A stretch of 55,919 nt of DNA from the NCBI RefSeq assembly GCF_016785185.1, contig NZ_JAEKDY010000009.1; one strand, 5' to 3'. Under the pieces are notes generated by a model that ran no database searches, was not told the origin of the DNA, and saw only the letters and a program-made list of their open reading frames with translations. Made by a program: the position numbers and the translations under genes. Every line of letters begins with the position of its first letter. Position 1 is the stretch's first letter. Of the stretch, positions 26,111 to 34,815 are shown one piece after another. This DNA is from Heyndrickxia sporothermodurans (lineage in GTDB: Bacteria > Bacillota > Bacilli > Bacillales > Bacillaceae_C).

Positions 26111-27481
26111 TTATATACCTTGTGGATATAAATTATCACTTTTTTTCCTTCTCTTAACAAAATGCATGATAAGCACAACTACAACAATAAGAGCAACAAA
26201 TAAGAGACTGACAAAAAATCCAAGCCTGCTTGTCTTATGAAATAATGTTCCGCTCACTGCAAACAAAATCAAAGCCATACCTGTAAATCTTTTTACATGA
26301 TCAAAACCAGAAGCCTTAATAAGCCTTGGAAAAGAGATAAGAATAAAAAACCAGTTATATAAGAGCATTAATCCTGCAGCCGTTGTAATGTATTCATATA
26401 CACGATCTGGCATAACACGTGAAAGAATGATTGAAACAATCAAGCCACAAATGGTGAGACATAATGCAAATGGAGGGACTTTTAATTTCCCTTTTTTAGC
26501 AAATAATTTGGGTGCATCACCATCTTCTGCTAATGTTACAACCATACTTGTCACAGCAAATAACGAAGCGGCCATCGTTGAAAAACCAGCGATAATAATT
26601 CCCCCATTAAATAAATGTGGAAAAAAGGAAATATTGTATTGATCAAGAGCAATAACAAAGGGACTCTCCTTTGAATTAAATTTACTGGCGGTTACTAGAC
26701 CTGTTGCTAAAATAAGGGAGATGAAATATATGAGGGTTAATATCATTAACATAATGGTCCCTGACTTTTTTGCATCTTCTTTCTTTTTTAATCTTGTCGC
26801 CATAATCCCCATAATTTCAATCCCACCGAATGCATAAAATCCAAAAATCAACGATGACCATAACCCCTTCATTCCATTCGGCAAGAATTCCTTTCGCGTT
26901 TTCGGCAGCCTAAAGTCGTGATGGTGTCCTCCAAATAATCCAAAGAGAGCTGTAATAGCTAAAATAATAAACATAAAAATAGCTGCAACTTTAATTACAG
27001 CAAAAACATTTTGAACCCGTTCAAACCCTTTTGTTCCTATAACCACCACTACGATTCCAAGAATCGCATAACCAGTTGCAAATAACCATAATGGTGTGTC
27101 AGGAAACCAGAAACGGGTTAGAATAGAAAGTGCAGTTAGCTGACTCCCAGTTATCAACATTTCCGAAAACCAATACACCCACCCGCTACTAAAACCAGCC
27201 CATGGACCAAATGCTTTCTTAGCGTACGAACGAAACGACCCTTTTTGAGGATCCTTTGCAGACATTTTTGTTAAGGCATCCGTTACAATATATGTACCAA
27301 CTCCAGCTAACAAAAAGGTAATAAGAATTGAGGTTCCCGTCAGCTTAATCCCAATTCCAGAACCGAGGAAATACCCAGTCCCAATAATGCACCCTACCCC
27401 GATAAGGGAAAGCTGCCACCAAGCTAATTTCTTTTCCTTCTCCTTACCCCTTTTTCCCCCTACACTTTCAGGAATCTCCAT
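26111..27481 (-). CDS. APC-superfamily amino acid permease
   Basis: A 456-residue transporter of the amino acid-polyamine-organocation superfamily with 12 predicted helices. The unwound helix-1 motif IGVGCIIGTGYFLGSGIG lies at about residues 26-43. The N-terminus is a short charged cytosolic leader (GGKRGKEKEKK). It resembles YvbW/YbxG-like Bacillus permeases, but the substrate cannot be assigned. ATG at 27481 with AAGGAGGG upstream. No T-box or other amino-acid riboswitch is visible in 27482-27710, which instead holds an esterase fragment. Confidence 0.82.
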   Translation of the reverse strand: MEIPESVGGKRGKEKEKKLAWWQLSLIGVGCIIGTGYFLGSGIGIKLTGTSILITFLLAGVGTYIVTDALTKMSAKDPQKGSFRSYAKKAFGPWAGFSSGWVYWFSEMLITGSQLTALSILTRFWFPDTPLWLFATGYAILGIVVVVIGTKGFERVQNVFAVIKVAAIFMFIILAITALFGLFGGHHHDFRLPKTRKEFLPNGMKGLWSSLIFGFYAFGGIEIMGIMATRLKKKEDAKKSGTIMLMILTLIYFISLILATGLVTASKFNSKESPFVIALDQYNISFFPHLFNGGIIIAGFSTMAASLFAVTSMVVTLAEDGDAPKLFAKKGKLKVPPFALCLTICGLIVSIILSRVMPDRVYEYITTAAGLMLLYNWFFILISFPRLIKASGFDHVKRFTGMALILFAVSGTLFHKTSRLGFFVSLLFVALIVVVVLIMHFVKRRKKSDNLYPQGI

Positions 27482-27552
27482 TAATAATTCCCTCCTTAGA
27501 ATCTACATTAGTATGAACAGACTAAATTTCTATTATGTACTTGCCTACCTTA

Positions 27553-27690
27553 TTAACTTAAAAAGCTGAACAAATGGGGGCTCTGAAACGCTTTTTTATC
27601 CCCACCTCTCCATCCACCACCATGTGCATAAATAATAACGGGTAGGTTTTCCCCATTTTGATTTGGCATAATAGGATCTATTATCAGGCA
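27553..27690 (-). pseudogene. Fragment of an alpha/beta-hydrolase (HGGG-type esterase/lipase) gene
   Basis: An open stretch of about 45 codons reads DPIMPNQNGENLPVIIYAHG followed by GGWRGGDKKAFQSPHLF, then stops. The PVIIYAHGGGW segment is the oxyanion-hole motif of hormone-sensitive-lipase-like esterases, which normally have 280-350 residues with a later GDSAG motif and a catalytic triad. Neither is present here. It has no start codon or ribosome-binding site, and it is stopped in frame on both sides. I take it as a decayed remnant; the original position of the gene relative to its neighbours is unknown. Confidence 0.65.
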
Positions 27691-27739
27691 ACCCTATAGT
27701 TGCGTATATTTGACAAGCAACCGTATAGTTGCTTATACT
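27688..27739 (+). promoter_or_regulatory. Promoter and double palindromic operator of the arsR-like gene
   Basis: Two near-identical palindromes, GCAACCCTATAGTTGC (27688-27703) and GCAACCGTATAGTTGC (27717-27732), have centres 29 bp apart. A perfect -35 TTGACA (27710-27715) lies between them. The second palindrome fills the 18-bp spacer to a -10 TATACT (27734-27739). A dimer bound there would block RNA polymerase, as expected for an ArsR repressor controlling itself. The predicted transcript start falls on or next to the ATG at 27746. Confidence 0.8.
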
Positions 27740-27745
27740 CAATAT

Positions 27746-28024
27746 ATGAATTGGGACAAAGACGCTATATTCAAAGCACTTGGCGATTCAACTCGGCGAA
27801 TTATATTAGACGAACTAGCCGAACGCAACGAGATGACGTTGTATGAACTTACTGCGCGTCTCATTATGATGCATGACCTTTCTATTTCGCGACAAGCGAT
27901 TGCTAAACATCTTTCTGTATTGGAAAATGCAGGTCTAGTAAAATCAAAACGAAAGGGAAAATATCGAGTACTAATCTTTAACAACGAACCACTTAAAAAT
28001 TTACTGAAAGGATGGATCGAGTAA
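27746..28024 (+). CDS. ArsR-family winged-helix transcriptional repressor
   Basis: A 92-residue ArsR/SmtB-type regulator: ALGDSTRRIILDEL near the N-terminus, a recognition helix region ISRQAIAKHLSVLENAGLV (about 50-68) and a wing KSKRKGKYRVL. No cysteine is present, so it is not a classic thiol metal sensor; the inducer is unknown. The frame opens at 27710 but the ATG at 27746 fits the fold and the promoter. There is no ribosome-binding site between -10 and ATG, which suggests a leaderless mRNA. It is followed 90 bp later by a VOC protein gene, a frequent pairing. Confidence 0.9.
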   Translation: MNWDKDAIFKALGDSTRRIILDELAERNEMTLYELTARLIMMHDLSISRQAIAKHLSVLENAGLVKSKRKGKYRVLIFNNEPLKNLLKGWIE

Positions 28025-28114
28025 TTTTATAAAAAGGTGCTGACAAATGGATGGTTTTTTCCGCTTGGAACCAGATTATTATTACAGCACCAAATATCAA
28101 AGGAGGCAAACATT

Positions 28115-28498
28115 TTGAAAATCATTGTTACCAGTATCTTCGTTCAAGATCAAGATAAGGCATTGAAGTTTTATACAGAAACGTTAGGCTTTATAAAAAA
28201 GCATGATGTTCCCGCCGGAGAATTTAGATGGATAGCTCTTGTTTCTCCCGATGGTCAAGACGGAACCGAGCTTTTGCTCGAACCGAATGACAATCCAGCC
28301 GCCAAAGAGTATCAAGAGAAGATATTTACCCAAGGCATCCCAGCAACAATGTTTGGCGTTGAAGATGTTCGCGAAGAATACAACCGATTAATAAAACACG
28401 GAGTGAAGTTTACTATTGAACCGACAGAAATGGGCGACGTCACATTGGCTGTCTTCGATGATACATGTGGCAACCTTATTCAGATTGCCCAGCAGTGA
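28115..28498 (+). CDS. VOC-family (glyoxalase/bleomycin-resistance/dioxygenase fold) protein
   Basis: A 127-residue protein of the vicinal oxygen chelate superfamily, two beta-alpha-beta-beta-beta modules. Module 1 is VTSIFVQDQDKALKFYTETLGF, and module 2 begins near PATMFGVEDVREEYNRLIKHG. It ends DDTCGNLIQIAQQ with a typical Gly-Asn-x-Ile motif. It uses TTG at 28115 as start: AAAGGAGG lies 8 bases upstream and the protein then opens at the first VOC strand. The frame is open upstream to 28037 but without support. Probably cotranscribed with the ArsR gene and repressed by it; the substrate is unknown, and detoxification or antibiotic binding is possible. Confidence 0.88.
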   Translation: MKIIVTSIFVQDQDKALKFYTETLGFIKKHDVPAGEFRWIALVSPDGQDGTELLLEPNDNPAAKEYQEKIFTQGIPATMFGVEDVREEYNRLIKHGVKFTIEPTEMGDVTLAVFDDTCGNLIQIAQQ

Positions 28499-28524
28499 CT
28501 TTATGACGAAGAGTCCTCATAATG

Positions 28525-28557
28525 AAAATGTACCCTACTCTAAAGGGTACATTTTAT
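28525..28557. terminator. Bidirectional terminator between the VOC gene and pyrE
   Basis: AAAATGTACCC / GGGTACATTTT around an 8-10 base loop, with T-rich exits on both strands. It closes the plus-strand arsR-VOC unit and the minus-strand pyr operon. Confidence 0.85.
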
Positions 28558-28578
28558 TGTTGAGGCAGTTTTTTTCGA

Positions 28579-29208
28579 TTATTTTTTCCAATCTGTTGGA
28601 TTTTCCCGCCATTCTTTAAGTGTTTCAAGATCTTCTTCTATTATCACACCTTTTTGAAGTGCGACATCAATTAAATCTGAATATGTTGCTAATGAATACG
28701 CCGGAATCTTCGCTTCCTTCAATTGTTCTTTTCCTTTAGCAAGTTCGTAAGTGAAAATAGAAACGACTCCTAACACCTCACAGCCTGCACTTCTCAACGC
28801 ATCCACAGCAGTAATGACACTGCCGCCCGTTGAGATTAAATCTTCCACGACGACGACTTTTTTACCTTCAGAGACTTTCCCCTCTATTTGATTTCCTTTT
28901 CCATGTGCTTTCGCTTTTGAACGTACATAACACATCGGAAGCTGTAGTTGGTCACTGACCCATGCTGCATGAGGAATTCCTGCTGTTGCCGTACCTGCGA
29001 TGATTTCAACATCTGGAAAATGAGTAGTAATCAATTCACTTAATCCTTTGGCTATTTCTTTTCGAAGGGAAGGATAGGATAAGGTAAGTCGATTATCACA
29101 GTAAATTGGTGAAAGAATTCCGGATGACCAAGTAAATGGATCGTTAGGTTTCAAAAATACAGCTTCTATTGATAAAAGTTGTTCCGCAATTAAATTCGAA
29201 TTAGTCAT
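28579..29208 (-). CDS. pyrE: Orotate phosphoribosyltransferase
   Basis: It makes OMP from orotate and PRPP, step five of UMP synthesis. The 209 residues contain FTWSSGILSPIYCDNR, the PRPP loop VVVVEDLISTGGSVI and the flexible loop KAKAHGKGNQIEG. Two ATGs are possible (29214 and 29208); the second has GGGAGGG at 8 bases and is preferred. It overlaps pyrF by 8 bp and is the last gene of the pyr operon, as in B. subtilis. Confidence 0.96.
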   Translation of the reverse strand: MTNSNLIAEQLLSIEAVFLKPNDPFTWSSGILSPIYCDNRLTLSYPSLRKEIAKGLSELITTHFPDVEIIAGTATAGIPHAAWVSDQLQLPMCYVRSKAKAHGKGNQIEGKVSEGKKVVVVEDLISTGGSVITAVDALRSAGCEVLGVVSIFTYELAKGKEQLKEAKIPAYSLATYSDLIDVALQKGVIIEEDLETLKEWRENPTDWKK

Positions 29209-29920
29209 TTCCATTTCCCTCCCATAATTGTTTAACCTTTAAATATGTTTGCAGTGGGTCAGCCGACTTTGTGATAGTTCTTCCAACAACAATCGCAGAT
29301 GAACCAATGTTTCTAGCAGATTGTGGGGTAACTACTCGTTTTTGATCATCGATAGAATCTTCCTCAAGGCGAATACCAGGAGTAACGCGGAGAAACTCTT
29401 TATTCGTCACCTTTTCAATTTCTCTTGCCTCAATTGCCGAACAGACAACACCATCTAAACCTGATTGATAGGTAAGTTTGGCATAATGCAGAACAGAATG
29501 TAAAATTGAATGTTCAATTAGCTGCTCATTTTTCATTTGTTCTTCAGAAGTGCTTGTTAATTGTGTGACAGCAATTAATAATGGACGCTTTTTACCAATT
29601 TCTGTTCCTGCTTCGAGTCCTGTAAGAGCTGCTTTCATCATATTTGATCCACCAGCTGCATGCACATTTACCATGTCAATATCAAGACGTGCCAATCCCT
29701 TCATCGCATGATGAACCGTATTTGGTATATCATGAAGTTTCAGATCAAGAAAAATTTTATGACCGTACTCCTTTAATTTTCCAATTAATTCTGGACCTGT
29801 TTGGTAAAATAATTCCATTCCTACCTTTACATAAAGGGATTCTGAATCGAACGCACGTAAAAAATCTATCGTTGAATCATAATTAGAAAAATCTAATGCG
29901 ATGATAGGTGTATTAATCAT
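29201..29920 (-). CDS. pyrF: Orotidine 5'-phosphate decarboxylase
   Basis: It decarboxylates OMP to UMP without a cofactor. The 239-residue TIM barrel shows IALDFSNY at the N-terminus, the catalytic FLDLKLHDIPNTVHHA (Asp-Lys-x-x-Asp, about 58-73), VTQLTSTS and the late TPGIRLEEDSIDDQKRV and SSAIVVGR phosphate-binding parts. It overlaps pyrD by 8 bp and pyrE by 8 bp. Confidence 0.97.
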   Translation of the reverse strand: MINTPIIALDFSNYDSTIDFLRAFDSESLYVKVGMELFYQTGPELIGKLKEYGHKIFLDLKLHDIPNTVHHAMKGLARLDIDMVNVHAAGGSNMMKAALTGLEAGTEIGKKRPLLIAVTQLTSTSEEQMKNEQLIEHSILHSVLHYAKLTYQSGLDGVVCSAIEAREIEKVTNKEFLRVTPGIRLEEDSIDDQKRVVTPQSARNIGSSAIVVGRTITKSADPLQTYLKVKQLWEGNGND

Positions 29921-30833
29921 GATCTTCCCAGCTCCTTCCGATCAATTCCGAAATATGTGAAAATCCTAATTCATCCAGTTTATTTGGTAATTCATTTATT
30001 AATTTTTGGCAAATAAATGGATCAATAAAGTTTGCTGTTCCTATTGCTACTGCACTAGCACCTGCGTAAAAGAATTCGATAATATCATCAACAGATTGAA
30101 TACCGCCCATACCGATAATTGGTATTGACACTTGTTGGCTAACTTCATATATCATTCGGATTGCGACCGGTTTAATTGCCGGACCAGATAGACCACCTGT
30201 CCGGTTTGCTAATATTGGCTTTCCTGTGCGAATATCAATATTCATCCCGAGAAGCGTATTAATCATTGTTAGTCCATCGGCCCCCGCTTCTTCTACCGCT
30301 TTTGCCATATCAACAATATTGGCAACATTAGGGGAGAGTTTCACATACACAGGAACTTCTGAAACTTGCTTTACTTGTTTCGTTAAATCATGAGCAACTT
30401 CAGGAATTGTTCCAAAAGCAATTCCACCCGTTTTCACATTAGGACATGAAATATTAAGCTCAAGTGCTTTCACATTTGGGGCTTTTGATATTTGTTTCGC
30501 CACTTCTACATAATCCTCAGTCTGAGAGCCAGCAACATTCGCAATAATCGGTACATCAAATTGTTCTAACCATGGAAGTTCATTTTCTAATACTGATTGG
30601 AGTCCTGGATTTTGTAATCCAATCGCATTTAACATTCCTGCAGGAGTTTCGGCAACACGTGGTGTAGGATTCCCAAATCTCGCCTCATAAGTTGTTGCCT
30701 TTATCATAATAGAACCGAGGATACTTAAATCGTAGAACTGACTATATTCCTTCCCGAAGCCAAAGCATCCAGATGCGGGCATGATTGGGTTTTTTAACGA
30801 CAATCCTGGTAATTCTATATTCAAGCGACTCAT
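29913..30833 (-). CDS. pyrD: Dihydroorotate dehydrogenase 1B, catalytic subunit
   Basis: The FMN subunit that oxidises dihydroorotate, passing electrons to PyrK and NAD. The 306 residues contain PIMPASGCFGFGKEY, the substrate loop LNISCPNVKTGG with the class-1 catalytic Cys, KLSPNV, and the FMN phosphate site GMGGIQSVDD. It overlaps pyrK by 4 bp, as fits obligate partners. Confidence 0.97.
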   Translation of the reverse strand: MSRLNIELPGLSLKNPIMPASGCFGFGKEYSQFYDLSILGSIMIKATTYEARFGNPTPRVAETPAGMLNAIGLQNPGLQSVLENELPWLEQFDVPIIANVAGSQTEDYVEVAKQISKAPNVKALELNISCPNVKTGGIAFGTIPEVAHDLTKQVKQVSEVPVYVKLSPNVANIVDMAKAVEEAGADGLTMINTLLGMNIDIRTGKPILANRTGGLSGPAIKPVAIRMIYEVSQQVSIPIIGMGGIQSVDDIIEFFYAGASAVAIGTANFIDPFICQKLINELPNKLDELGFSHISELIGRSWEDHD

Positions 30834-31606
30834 ATAATCACCTCTCCAATTTTGAATACCGGACCATCACTGCAAACCTTGCGATATTTCGTACCAGACG
30901 GATCATCTGCTAGATGACAGACACATGCAAAACATGCGCCAATTCCACAACCCATTCTTTTTTCTAATGAAATATATCCTTCAATTGCTGGGTACTTATT
31001 TTCCAACGCTTTTAACATCGGCATTGGTCCACATGAATAAAGACAGTCAAAGGAGAGATCTTCTTGCTCCAATACATCCGTAACAAAGCCTTTTGTCCCT
31101 AATGAACCATCTACCGTTGCCACATATGTTTTTCCTAATCTACTAAATTCGTCCATATAGAATACTTTACTAGCCGTTTCATGACCTAATACATGGAAAA
31201 CCTCAACACCTTGTTTGACAAGTTGCTTGGATAATTCATAGAGTGGAGGAACGCCAATTCCCCCGCCAACTAACAACGCTTTCTCACCTTTTTTTCTTTC
31301 GATCGGAAAGCCGTTTCCTAAAGGTCCAAGAACATCAATCGTTTCTCCGGCTTTTTTATGTGAAAGTATACGTGTTCCTTTCCCATCAGCCCGATAAATC
31401 ATAGTAAATCTTTTGTTGGTGTGATCAATTTCAGCTATACTGATAGGTCTTCTTAATAATGGTTCGATAGATTTCGAAATTCGTAGGTGAACAAATTGAC
31501 CCGGCTGCTTCATTTCATTAACAAGCTCACCTTCAAGGCTTAATTCAAATATTTGCGAAGCAATTTCCCTCTGAGAGCTTATTTTCATCTTCTCTTGCTT
31601 AATCAT
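30830..31606 (-). CDS. pyrK: Dihydroorotate dehydrogenase 1B, electron transfer subunit
   Basis: It carries FAD and a [2Fe-2S] cluster and couples PyrD to NAD reduction. In 258 residues: RRPISIAEID (FAD binding), GGGIGVPPLYEL (NAD binding) and the C-terminal cluster C-G-I-G-A-C-F-A-C plus a later Cys in VCSDGP. The start at 31606 overlaps the carB stop (ATGA). A Met six codons in is an alternative. Confidence 0.95.
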   Translation of the reverse strand: MIKQEKMKISSQREIASQIFELSLEGELVNEMKQPGQFVHLRISKSIEPLLRRPISIAEIDHTNKRFTMIYRADGKGTRILSHKKAGETIDVLGPLGNGFPIERKKGEKALLVGGGIGVPPLYELSKQLVKQGVEVFHVLGHETASKVFYMDEFSRLGKTYVATVDGSLGTKGFVTDVLEQEDLSFDCLYSCGPMPMLKALENKYPAIEGYISLEKRMGCGIGACFACVCHLADDPSGTKYRKVCSDGPVFKIGEVII

Positions 31607-34600
31607 ATCGTTACCACATCTTTTTTGATCTGATTTGCTGGCATCGCTTCTGACGAGAACGTCATTGATTCAAGCACCCTTAAGATGGCCTCAGCCGTAT
31701 CTAATGATGTTAAACATGGAATATTATTTTCTACTGCTTCACGGCGAATTCTAAATCCATCACGCTCAGGCTGCTTTCCTTTTGTCAATGTATTTATGAC
31801 AATTTGAACTTTTCCGTTTTTAATAACATCCAGCAGTGTAACGCCATCTGAGCCGATTTTATCAACAACATCCACTTTTAATCCTGTCGCTTGAAGGCTA
31901 CCGGCAGTACCACTTGTTGCCATAAGCGTAAAGCCGATTGCGTCGAATCGCTTAGCAAGTTGGGTTGCCTCCTCTTTATCCTTATCAGCAACAGTAAACA
32001 GTACCGTTCCATAGTTTTGAATTTTCATACCTGAAGCTACTAGGCCTTTATACAATGCCTTTTCCAATGTCATATCTTTCCCCATTACTTCGCCAGTAGA
32101 TTTCATTTCTGGTCCTAATGTAATATCGACTCTTCGAAGCTTAGCAAAAGAGAAAACTGGTACTTTCACATACACACCTTTCTTCTCCTTAACAAGGCCT
32201 GTTCCGTAACCTAAATCTTGAAGGCTTTGACCTAGTATCACTTTTGTTGCTAGATTTGCCATCGGAACATTCGTAATTTTACTTAAAAACGGTACTGTTC
32301 GACTTGATCGTGGATTTACCTCAATCACATATAATTGATCATTTGATATGACGTATTGGATATTTAATAACCCAATTATATTAAGTCCTTTTGCTAGTTT
32401 CGTTGTGTATTCAACAATTTTATTCTTCATGCTCTCTGAAATACTTTGTGTTGGATACACGGCGATTGAATCCCCAGAGTGAACACCCGCACGTTCAATA
32501 TGTTCCATAATTCCCGGAATTAATATGTCTTTTCCATCGGAAATGGCATCTACCTCGATTTCTTTTCCAATTAAATAGCGATCGATTAATACTGGATGAT
32601 TCGGATTTACTTGAACAGCATTTTCCATATATTGATATAATTCTTGCTCGTGATAAACGATTTCCATAGCTCTGCCTCCTAATACATAGGAAGGGCGAAC
32701 TAGCACAGGATAACCGATATCATTAGCTATTGTTACCGCTTGTTCAACTGAAAAGGCTGTTTTTCCAAGTGGTTGACGGATATTCAATTGTTCCAACGCT
32801 TGCTCAAATTTATCGCGATTTTCGGCACGATCAAGGCTTTCTAACGATGTTCCGAGAATTTTGACACCTCTTTCCACAAGTTGTGATGCAAGGTTAATGG
32901 CTGTTTGGCCACCAAACTGGACGACTACCCCTTCAGGCTTTTCAAGGTCGATTATATGCATTACATCTTCAATTGTTAGCGGTTCAAAATATAGTTTATC
33001 TGAGATACTAAAATCGGTTGAAACCGTTTCTGGATTACTATTAATAATGATTGCCTCATACCCTGCCTCTTGAATCGCCCAAACGGAATGGACAGTTGCA
33101 TAATCAAACTCGACACCTTGCCCGATGCGGATCGGACCAGAACCTAAGACAACGACACTTTTTTTATCTGTTACGATCGATTCATTTTCTTCTTCATACG
33201 TACCATAAAAATACGGTGTTTCCGATTCGAATTCTGCCGCACATGTATCAACCCTTTTATAAACAGGGATTAAATGATGTTGCTTTCTCCATTCGTAAAC
33301 AGTTTTCTCATCTGAATTCCAAAGTCTCGCAAGCTTATGATCGGAAAATCCATATTCCTTTGCTTGTTTAGCTGTTTCTTTGTCAAATGGTTTATTGATT
33401 AATTCTTTTTCAAAGTGGATAATTTTTTGTATTTTATATAGGAAGAATAGGTCTATTTGACTCCATTCGTGAATCGTTTCGATTGTCACACCTCTGCGAA
33501 GTGCTTCACTTAAGTAAAAGATTCGTTCATCGCCAGCTTTTCGAATTCTCTTTTCAATCAGTTCATCACTAATTTGATCTGCATCAGCCAGTTCAAGATG
33601 ATACGTATTGCTTTCTAGAGAACGAACTGCTTTTAATAATGATTCCTCGAAGCTTCTTCCTATTGCCATTACTTCCCCTGTTGCTTTCATTTGTGTTCCT
33701 AGTCTACGATTAGCTGATTCGAATTTATCAAACGGCCAGCGAGGGATTTTCGTAACAATATAATCTAATGCCGGTTCAAAACATGCATATGTTTTTCCTG
33801 TTACAGGGTTTATCATCTCGTCTAAAGTTAATCCCACTGCAATTTTTGCGGCTAGCTTTGCAATTGGGTAGCCAGTTGCTTTCGAAGCGAGAGCAGATGA
33901 GCGACTAACTCGTGGGTTTACTTCAATGATATAGTAATTAAAGCTATATGGATCAAGCGCTAACTGCACATTGCAGCCACCTTCGATTCCTAGTGCACGA
34001 ATGATTTTTAATGAAACATTTCTAAGTAAATGGTATTCTCGATCACTTAATGTTTGGCTTGGAGCGACAACTATTGAGTCACCTGTATGGATTCCTACTG
34101 GATCGATATTTTCCATATTACATACAACAATTGCATTATCATTCGTATCACGCATCACTTCATATTCAATTTCTTTATAACCTGCAATGCTTTTTTCTAA
34201 GAGACATTGGTGAACTGGACTGTTATTTAACCCGCTTGTGACGATTTCTTTTAATTCCTCATCGTTTTCACAAATGCCTCCGCCTGTACCACCTAATGTG
34301 TATGCAGGTCGGACGATTACTGGGTAGCCAATATGTTTCACAAATTCGAATGCTTCATCTAGAGAATGAATAATATCACTTTCAGGTACAGGTTCATTTA
34401 AGTCTTTCATCAAGCTGCGAAACTCATCACGATCCTCTGCTTGCTTAATGGCAGATAATTTTGTTCCTAACACTTCCACATTGCATTCCTCGAGTATGCC
34501 CGCTTGTGCTAATTCCATTGCCATGTTTAACCCTGTCTGTCCACCTAATGTAGGCAAAATGGCATCAGGCTTTTCCTTACGAATAATTCTACTGATGAAT

Positions 34601-34815
34601 TCTAATGTTAAAGGCTCGATGTATACAACATCTGCAATTTCAGTATCTGTCATAATCGTTGCAGGGTTAGAGTTTACAAGAATAACACGGTAACCTTCTT
34701 CCTTAAGTGCTAAGCATGCTTGTGTACCTGCATAGTCAAATTCAGCCGCTTGGCCGATAATAATCGGTCCTGAACCGATTACTAAGATACTTTTAATGTC
34801 TTTACGTTTAGGCAT
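31603..34815 (-). CDS. carB: Carbamoyl-phosphate synthase large subunit
   Basis: It makes carbamoyl phosphate from bicarbonate, ammonia from CarA and two ATP. The 1070-residue protein has the two homologous halves, each with a GSGPI(I/R)IGQ(A/G)xEFDYA opening (near 13 and 560) and an ATP-grasp domain with EVNPR. A C-terminal MGS-like regulatory domain starts near 930. In B. subtilis the pyrimidine enzyme is called pyrAB. It overlaps carA by 8 bp. Confidence 0.97.
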   Translation of the reverse strand: MPKRKDIKSILVIGSGPIIIGQAAEFDYAGTQACLALKEEGYRVILVNSNPATIMTDTEIADVVYIEPLTLEFISRIIRKEKPDAILPTLGGQTGLNMAMELAQAGILEECNVEVLGTKLSAIKQAEDRDEFRSLMKDLNEPVPESDIIHSLDEAFEFVKHIGYPVIVRPAYTLGGTGGGICENDEELKEIVTSGLNNSPVHQCLLEKSIAGYKEIEYEVMRDTNDNAIVVCNMENIDPVGIHTGDSIVVAPSQTLSDREYHLLRNVSLKIIRALGIEGGCNVQLALDPYSFNYYIIEVNPRVSRSSALASKATGYPIAKLAAKIAVGLTLDEMINPVTGKTYACFEPALDYIVTKIPRWPFDKFESANRRLGTQMKATGEVMAIGRSFEESLLKAVRSLESNTYHLELADADQISDELIEKRIRKAGDERIFYLSEALRRGVTIETIHEWSQIDLFFLYKIQKIIHFEKELINKPFDKETAKQAKEYGFSDHKLARLWNSDEKTVYEWRKQHHLIPVYKRVDTCAAEFESETPYFYGTYEEENESIVTDKKSVVVLGSGPIRIGQGVEFDYATVHSVWAIQEAGYEAIIINSNPETVSTDFSISDKLYFEPLTIEDVMHIIDLEKPEGVVVQFGGQTAINLASQLVERGVKILGTSLESLDRAENRDKFEQALEQLNIRQPLGKTAFSVEQAVTIANDIGYPVLVRPSYVLGGRAMEIVYHEQELYQYMENAVQVNPNHPVLIDRYLIGKEIEVDAISDGKDILIPGIMEHIERAGVHSGDSIAVYPTQSISESMKNKIVEYTTKLAKGLNIIGLLNIQYVISNDQLYVIEVNPRSSRTVPFLSKITNVPMANLATKVILGQSLQDLGYGTGLVKEKKGVYVKVPVFSFAKLRRVDITLGPEMKSTGEVMGKDMTLEKALYKGLVASGMKIQNYGTVLFTVADKDKEEATQLAKRFDAIGFTLMATSGTAGSLQATGLKVDVVDKIGSDGVTLLDVIKNGKVQIVINTLTKGKQPERDGFRIRREAVENNIPCLTSLDTAEAILRVLESMTFSSEAMPANQIKKDVVTI

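Noticed and set aside
27482..27710. T-box or other riboswitch before the amino acid permease
   Set aside because: No GGTGGTACCGCG-like core or terminator is found; the region holds an esterase fragment and the arsR operators.
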